From Culex pipiens pallens (taxonomy: Eukaryota; Arthropoda; Insecta; Diptera; Culicidae): 64,000 nucleotides of DNA. The translations under genes and the position numbers were made by a program. How positions within the stretch are numbered: position 1 is the first letter of the stretch; every line of letters starts with the position of its first letter. The DNA lies in contig NC_068938.1 in the NCBI RefSeq assembly GCF_016801865.2, positions 96,186,221 through 96,250,220 of the forward strand, written 5' to 3'. The notes below the pieces were generated by a model. It was not told where the DNA came from. It worked only from the letters and a program-made list of their open reading frames with translations, and did not search any database. Below are positions 57,796 to 64,000 of the stretch, piece after piece.

Positions 57796-58189
57796 ACATT
57801 TTCATCGAGATGACAACAACACTGCGTGGGTGCAAAACTCGTGCGGAACAAGTAAGAACGCTTGGAGGATTTATCTTAAAATACAGTTCGTAGTTTACTC
57901 GTTCTAGTGATTTTGAATATTTCAATGAATTTACTTTTTTAGTTTTAAGTTAAGATTAGTTGTTAAATTGATTTTTTTCTTTTTTTACCCAAATGTATTC
58001 GATTCAATTCAAAAATGTATAACAATTTGAAGTAAATAAATGAATGTGAACAGTTAATAAGAAAACGAAAAATATAACAAAGATGAAGAGCATGTAGCCA
58101 TACCACTTAGAATGTAAATGAAATGTAATTATTATAAGAAAGTTTAATAAAGACATATTTAATTTAAAAAAAAAACCGGTTATGATGGT

Positions 58190-60776
58190 GTGGTTTAAGG
58201 TAGTAGAGATTTATTTGAATTATGTTTCTATTTATTATCTTTTTATTTCCATCCGATTTTGAGGTAACAATTTTGTTTCTCCTAAAATTATAAAATGAAA
58301 AAAAGGCAGACTCTTTTTGCTCTTCCTTTATGGTCTCTTCCATTATTGTCTCTTGATGGTCGAGGAAGTTGTCAGTTTAGGGGAAAATTACTTTTGATAT
58401 CATTCCTAATGGATGGAAAACCGAACAAAACAATTTAAAATAAAATAAAAGAAATCTCTAAATACACATTCCAAGCAACAAATTGACAAACAAATTGATG
58501 GCTCCAAATATATACGGTTATTTAACAATTTTCCATCACTTGTCTAATACTGACATTCATCCAAATTGTTGTATCACTCAATCTTCATCGGTTGGTCGCA
58601 CTTAAATGTATGACTTTCTAGCATTTCTCATAAATATTTCCACTCTTTACGTGAACTCTTGTCTTTCCTTCAGAGCATGGTTTGGTGCCGGTCACAAATA
58701 ATTGTGTTACATTTTTCAGCATTCTCAGTATCTCCTCTTTTCCCAAATTGTGGAAGTGGATGGAGAGTGAGATGGCATTTTAACAGCAAATATTTTCGCG
58801 TATTTTTCGGTCGTTTCCTTCATGGTGTCACAATTTTTTCCACGTGGCATGGGCATTGCGAGCACCATGAATTCAACGCGGAAAAGTGGTGCACGTACAT
58901 TGTTGTTGAAGGACTCAAAAATGCTGCATACACGACTTTGCTGGGAGTTGAAGTGTCATCTGGAGTTTGTTTAATTGTTAAAATTTTAATCAAAATGGGA
59001 AGTTTTGTACCAAATAATCAATAGCGATTTTGTATTTTTATTTCGAATTGCTAAAATTACCTGCAACTTAATCTGTACAAATCAATTCAAATTAATTAGT
59101 AACTTTCCATCATGTTTGGACTAACAGCATCTTAGTTGAGTCAATGGATCAGCATCGTACTAACCATAAGACCGTTCATTCGTTCTGGTTTGAAACTTCC
59201 TGCCCACTGAAACACATCCCCTTGTTCGAATACGTGTCCGAGAGTTTTCGAACTTGAGCCAGCATTCTCAGATCAGCAGTCAGTGTTGCCAACTTTCGGG
59301 GTGGTATGCAAAATCTCAAAAGTTTCTCTGGCTAAATTCAATTTAGAAACACATGTGAGTTGCACGTTCCGTTTCAAGGACTTGAAAGTTTTACGTTCCA
59401 GATGGTCTACTACTCCGTGACAGGTTGAAGTTAGTTTGCGTCCGAGAAGGGGTGGTGGGACCAACTTTTAACAAGTCAGCAGCTGCCATTTTGGAAGACG
59501 TTGATCTAGGTCAGTGCAGTTGAATCATGTTTAACTTAGAATTAGTCAAAGTTTGGCTGACACAGCTAATCTGTTCTCGATGAATTCCGCAAATACTGCA
59601 GAAGCGTGGTCGAAATGAAGAAAGCCATGTAATCAATTCTAGAGTTTTTCTTTTGAAAAGATCCTATAAACATATGAAAGACAATAGCTTATATGACCTT
59701 TCAAAAAAAATAAAAAAATTAAACTATAGAATTGTTTCTTGCATCCAGATTTGTTGTACAATTTAATTTGAGTTTGCAATAGGCTTTAAAAATAATGGAT
59801 TGTTCACATTTAAAGTAACGTCATTAAATATGCATCATCAATGATGCCCCTCTCTTGAGAATGCTGGTCTGTTCGTGGCAAATTATGACACTCTTGAAAC
59901 TTTAATTCTTCAACACTCGAGCCAACTCATAGGCAACTCAACAGCAGACAGCATTGCCAAAGCTGAGGATAATTTGTGGCCAGAGCGCGAAAAGTTCTAT
60001 TTTGGATGCGGTCCAACTGAGTCTGTTCCCCGTTTATGGATCCAATTACTGGTTTGGTGGGAAATCGCTTTGTGGTTAGATCGAGGACGAATTGTTTATT
60101 CCATACAACCATGTTCCGCGACAAGGTGAAAACTTTTTAACGAGATACCGGAAACTCGTTAAACTAGCAGCGATGGTACATACTTTAACAAAATGCCAAG
60201 TTTTGAAGACAGAAATTTGAGAAAATTTACTTGAAATAATGGTGATAATGTCAACAAAAATTAAATGAGCAAAAACAATACAATACAATACAACGATTTT
60301 TCTTGTAATAAAAGCCATCATAAAAATCAAAACCTACCAAGTTTGCAATGTGGATTGTAAATTGATCCCAAAAGAGCAACAAATGGGCGGAGTGAAAATG
60401 ATACAAAAAAAAAGACGATCATAAAGTGAAATTGCAAATTTATTGACAATTTGTTTCCTTGTGTCTCTTGAAGGTCGTTTACGGTGCAATAAATGTTTAT
60501 TTCTGTTCAACAGACTGCCTTCCATTTTGGTAGGTACTTTTAATAGCACTGAAAGCATGTTTTGTTATGTCATTTATTCCCAGGTGTTCACGATTAAATT
60601 TCGTTATTCACGATTATATTATTATGACCAATTCTTAGTGAACCTACACCAAATTTGAGCTATCTTCAATTTTCAGTGTGATTTTCTGAATGAAAGATTA
60701 AATTTGTACTAAGATTCATTAATTGCACTATGATTTTTTAATTGCAATTATGAAACTGATTATTTATAGGGTTATC
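58190..60776. other. Gene-free DNA
   Basis: Several 60-120-codon frames occur (e.g. 58659-59024, 59875-60129) but none has a recognisable domain or splice context. A short acaat(acaat) run lies at 60278-60292. Confidence 0.45.
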
Positions 60777-60789
60777 TCAAATAGAGCAA

Positions 60790-61007
60790 CCCTCTCTCGT
60801 GGCGCAGGGGTAGCGGCTTCGGCTGCCGATCCCGATGATGCTATGAGACGCGGGTTCGATTCCCGCCTTATCCACTGAGCTTCTATCGGATGGTGAAGTA
60901 AAACGTCGGTCCCGGTTTCTCCTGTCTCGTCAGAGGCGCTGGAGCAGAAATCCCACGTTAGAGGAAGGCCATGCCCCGGGGGGCGTAGTGCCAATAGTTT
61001 CGTTTTT
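60790..61007 (+). mobile_element. tRNA-derived SINE (copy 2) with 13-bp target duplication
   Basis: Almost identical to 12732-12942 (one visible difference: cggaCggtg versus cggaTggtg), with the same A-box-like start and B box ggttcgattcc. An exact 13-bp duplication, tcaaatagagcaa, flanks it at 60777-60789 and 61008-61020. The near-identity of two copies and the clean duplication suggest recent activity of the family. Confidence 0.92.
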
Positions 61008-61079
61008 TCAAATAGAGCAAATCTTATTGCATTAAACAAGCCTTATTGTTCAATCGATTAAATGCGTTTTCTTACTCTT

Positions 61080-62338
61080 CCCGAGCAGGGGTAAATAACA
61101 CGGGAATACCAAATTTTGGTATTACTTGGGCAAATAACAGCGACCATAATGTGCCCTTGGTTGCCCAGTAATAGATGGTAAAATACCATGAAATCATACC
61201 AAAGTCTTGTATGTGGAAGGGCACATCAATACCAAACCATGTTATTCCAAGGGTAAAATAATACCACAAAATAAAACCATTTCAATACCAAGTTGAGGTC
61301 TTCTGGATTTTTGAACATTGCTTGACTTGGTATTGTCATGGTTTTATTTTTAGGTATTCCCGCGCCCCTGGAAAATCAGATTTTGGTATTCCTGTGGTCT
61401 TCCACATACATGATTTTGGTATGATTTCATAGTATTTTACCATCTATGGCTACCAAGGGCACATTTTGGTCGCTGGTATTTGCAAAAGAAATACCAAAAT
61501 TTGGTATTTTCATATGCATATGATTCATATGCAACAGCCAAATCTACTCACCTGATGATTCCATGTTGTTTTTAGTGATATTCTTCACCTGCTTGAAGTT
61601 CTTGAAGCTTCTTAAAAATTACAAGATTGAAAAATAAGTGTTATTAAAATGAAACTGGATTGAAATCCACCAAAATTCAATAATCTGTCGATTGACTCGT
61701 TTTTCAAAGTATTTGGTACTCCCAACATAGAGAAATTTCAACGATTTTAAAAAAATCTTAGTGGGTATATCAAAAAAATTTGAAAATCAGCTTTAAAATT
61801 TTTTTGTTTCAAGTCGTTTTAGCGCCAAATTAATTATCTCGTCAAAATTTATAAAAAAATTTCCCATAGTTTCAGATGAATTTGATGAAACACTTCAATA
61901 CCAAAAAAATACCAAAATGTGGCATCCTGACTTCCACAAATTTTCCACAATTTCAAGTAATTTCTTCAGGGGATATATCAAAAATGTTTAAAATCAAGTT
62001 TGACATTTCCGGTTTTCAATGAAAGCATTCACTTTGAGACATCATTTTAGCGCAAAATTAATTATTTTGTCAAAATTGGTCAAAATTTTCCCATGGTTTC
62101 AGAGGAATTTGACAAAATACTGTAATACCAAAAGAATACCAAAATGTGGTGTCCGACCATTGACAAATTCTGCAATTTTGCAATATCAAAACAATACCTT
62201 AAATTGGTATGATACCACATTTTGCTCTTGCATAATCCTTAAGACAAATTTTAAAGGGTCCAGGAATACCAAAATTTGGTATTAATACCAGAGAAAGGTA
62301 TTATTACGCATTTCCCTTGTTATTTACCCATGCTCGGG
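61080..62338. mobile_element. 1.26-kb TIR element full of 'ataccaaa..tttggtat' words
   Basis: The ends cccgagcaggggtaaataac and, inverted, cccgagcatgggtaaataac form ~20-bp TIRs with one mismatch. Both outer parts are packed with small palindromes such as ataccaaattttggtatt, at 61105-61130, 61490-61510 and 62200-62290 among others. No open frame resembles a transposase. The target duplication was not resolved. Confidence 0.75.
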
Positions 62339-62384
62339 TTTCTTGACAAAATAAAATCTGTAAGCCTTTAAATTGGAGGGAAAA

Positions 62385-62960
62385 TTCTTCTTAAATCTGC
62401 TCCATCTACTGATCAATTTGGTGTCTTCGGCTAAGTTTTAGGTGTCGATGAGGACTACTCAGATAAAATATATACACAAAAAATATGCCGAAATTAAAAA
62501 AAAACAGTATTTTTAACTATTGAAATTTTCGAATATGTTAATGGGGACAAAAACTGACACTTTTGCGACATTTAGAAGTATGGAGAAAATTTTTGATGAA
62601 TAGTTATGATTTTTTGAAAAAAAAATGGTTTTTGGGAAAGAAGAAATTTAAGTCAACTTTTTTTACCTTAGATTTTAAAATACAATCAAATTTGCAATCG
62701 AAAAGTACTTTACAGACTAACATTTCAAGAAGGTCAAATATTCAATGTTGCGCTCTTTTGAAATGTTAGAGCTGATTTAATTTTTTTCGAAGACATCAAA
62801 AAAATTCACAAGTGTTCAATTTTTTAACATTACAAATAGGACCAAAAATATAAAATACTGTTGGAATAAACTAAAAAAACTCCAATTAACATGTTCTTTT
62901 TTTTTATTTAATTGCTGTATTTCAGCAACCAGAGGTCCAATCTTCTTGGAAATTTTCGGA
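62385..62960. mobile_element. Decayed single arm related to the 17749 family
   Basis: Words such as tgatcaatttggtgtcttcg and aaatgttagagctgattta, and the order of A-runs, parallel the arms at 17930-18300 and 51600-52000, but divergence is high. Confidence 0.5.
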
Positions 62961-63164
62961 AGTTTTCGAACAAAATATTTCCAGGAATGGATAATGCTAC
63001 CGACTTTTTCTGAGCAAAAATCCGTATTACCCCATGGTATAACAGAACGAATTTATAGCTTACAAATTTCACTTTGTTATCAGAGTGCTTATTACTTGCA
63101 CGTTTAAAAACATTCACAAAATAAATCGTGATTTTTTACAAGGGTTTCCAGCAAGGCCTCAGAC

Positions 63165-63305
63165 TGGCAAGTAATTAATAATTACTTTGATTTTTAGCTG
63201 GTAATTAGGTAATTTTTTAATTACTTAGTAATTCATGGTAATTAGAGTAATTTAAGTAATTAATTGGTAATTAAAGTAATTTTTGAGTAATTAAAGCAAT
63301 TGATT
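63165..63305. repeat. Degenerate GTAATTA repeat cluster
   Basis: About 140 bp hold around eight TAATTA words in irregular spacing (gtaattaataattac, ggtaattaggtaatt, agtaattaattggtaatta and others). It looks like a degenerate short tandem repeat. TAATTA is also the core site of many homeodomain proteins. Confidence 0.65.
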
Positions 63306-64000
63306 TTTATTTAACAAAAATTATTATTGATCCTTGCGCTGTAACTTGGATTTAGCCCGCACATTTTCTCGCACTTTTGAAAACAAGAGTTCTTTTGAAC
63401 TAGGCAACCAGGTTTTGTTTATTTACATTTCCGGTCGCAGTTTTCACCAAACTGAACATTTAGCACTTTAAAAGTGCGATTGACAGGTGAAAACGAGCGA
63501 GCAACCTCGGCTCGCTTTGATCGTTTTTGTGGAAAATTTAAATATCTCAAGGCAGTTTGACAAGTCGCAATAGTGCGATCAATAGCAATAATATAGTGCG
63601 AAGTCCAAGTTAATGGGAATTGCGCAATAGAAAATAATTTTATTAATTTCAAATAAGAGTGAAACAAAAAGATTAATAAATACTGGTTCTGTATGTAGAA
63701 GGCCTTATTCGCCATAGTTCTCTCCTAAAACTCTCATAAAATTTATTTTTATCATGTTGTTTATCGAAGCTGATTAACAACAAAAGGCAACGCCATTATA
63801 TATTACCCAGTGAAAAATGTTTTGTGAATCCGAAATCTATTCATATTTATAAAAATATGTTTTCATTTTGCAAGAACTACATTAGAATTGTTTAATTTTT
63901 TATGCTTTTCCTTCTAATAGGCAGTCAAAATTATTTGAAGTTTATGTGGATCAAATATTTAAAACCAAAATGTACTTAATTATCATTGATAAAAACAAAG
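63306..64000. other. Gene-free DNA at window end
   Basis: No supported gene or repeat. Short frames only. Confidence 0.5.

Larger units (their letters stand above)
56601..58174 (+). mobile_element. Jockey-clade non-LTR element carrying ORF1 only
   Basis: This 1.57-kb insertion has an exact 15-bp target-site duplication (accggttatgatggt at 56586-56600 and 58175-58189), a 5' end with an internal promoter motif at +30, one open frame coding an ORF1 (Gag-like) protein, ~380 bp of 3' UTR with AATAAA signals and a short poly(A). No endonuclease/reverse-transcriptase ORF2 follows. Only 379 bp separate the ORF1 stop from the tail, whereas Jockey-clade ORF2 normally needs over 2.5 kb. It is thus either a deleted copy retrotransposed in trans or a member of an ORF1-only lineage, analogous to mammalian HAL1 or Drosophila HeT-A. 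Confidence 0.88.

Overview
This is AT-rich eukaryotic, non-coding DNA built mostly of insect transposable elements. The nearest match is a mosquito, most likely a culicine such as Culex. The clues are a BEL/Pao retrotransposon, a Jockey-clade LINE, several tRNA-derived SINEs (one family with two tRNA-like modules, reminiscent of the Twin SINEs described from Culex pipiens), and a terminal-inverted-repeat family whose ends read 'cttaatccacct..ggtggttgg' followed by 'gccttcctca'. The species call is inference. I found no convincing host protein-coding gene, no functional tRNA or rRNA gene, no CRISPR array and no bacterial-type operon. Only two reading frames are well supported, and both belong to retroelements.

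Layout. 1-3499: left-truncated BEL/Pao element on the minus strand, with LTR, primer-binding site and an uninterrupted gag-pol frame that starts with a PHD-type zinc finger and runs off the window at the first reverse-transcriptase motif. 3512-5505: TIR element carrying ~164-bp tandem repeats. 5506-9798: unassigned AT-rich DNA. 9801-11894: 2.1-kb long-armed palindrome. 11897-13197: a second 164-bp-repeat element, split by a SINE. 14287-14413: LINE stub. 17749-19238: palindrome. 22180-25733: three-level nest (LINE 3' end, then hAT-like element, then foldback element with opposing 143-bp repeat arrays). 26035-32358: a run of MITE-like TIR elements and a SINE. 33495-34423: 11-bp minisatellite. 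34860-35656: SINE-like element with two opposed tRNA-like modules and a 25-bp target-site duplication. 38406-40639: TIR element with exon-like pieces. 42745-45650: nested palindromes. 49170-53001: TIR element, two two-module SINEs and an 82-bp hAT MITE. 53630-54876: palindrome. 56601-58174: a complete-looking Jockey-clade element that carries ORF1 only. 60790-62338: SINE and a TIR element full of 'ataccaaa/tttggtat' words.

Two themes stand out. First, roughly a sixth of the window lies in long, near-symmetrical palindromes (9.8, 17.7, 22.7, 42.7, 43.1 and 53.6 kb, with a smaller one at 29.9 kb). If transcribed, each would fold into a long hairpin RNA of the kind known to feed the Dicer-2 siRNA pathway in insects. 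Second, many insertions keep readable target-site duplications, which allow a relative insertion history: the hAT-like element entered the LINE at 22-25 kb, the 82-bp MITE entered a SINE, and a SINE entered the 164-bp array. The ORF1-only LINE with intact 5' promoter motif, poly(A) tail and 15-bp target-site duplication is the most unusual single item.

All assignments rest on reading the sequence by eye. No database search, alignment program or folding program was run.
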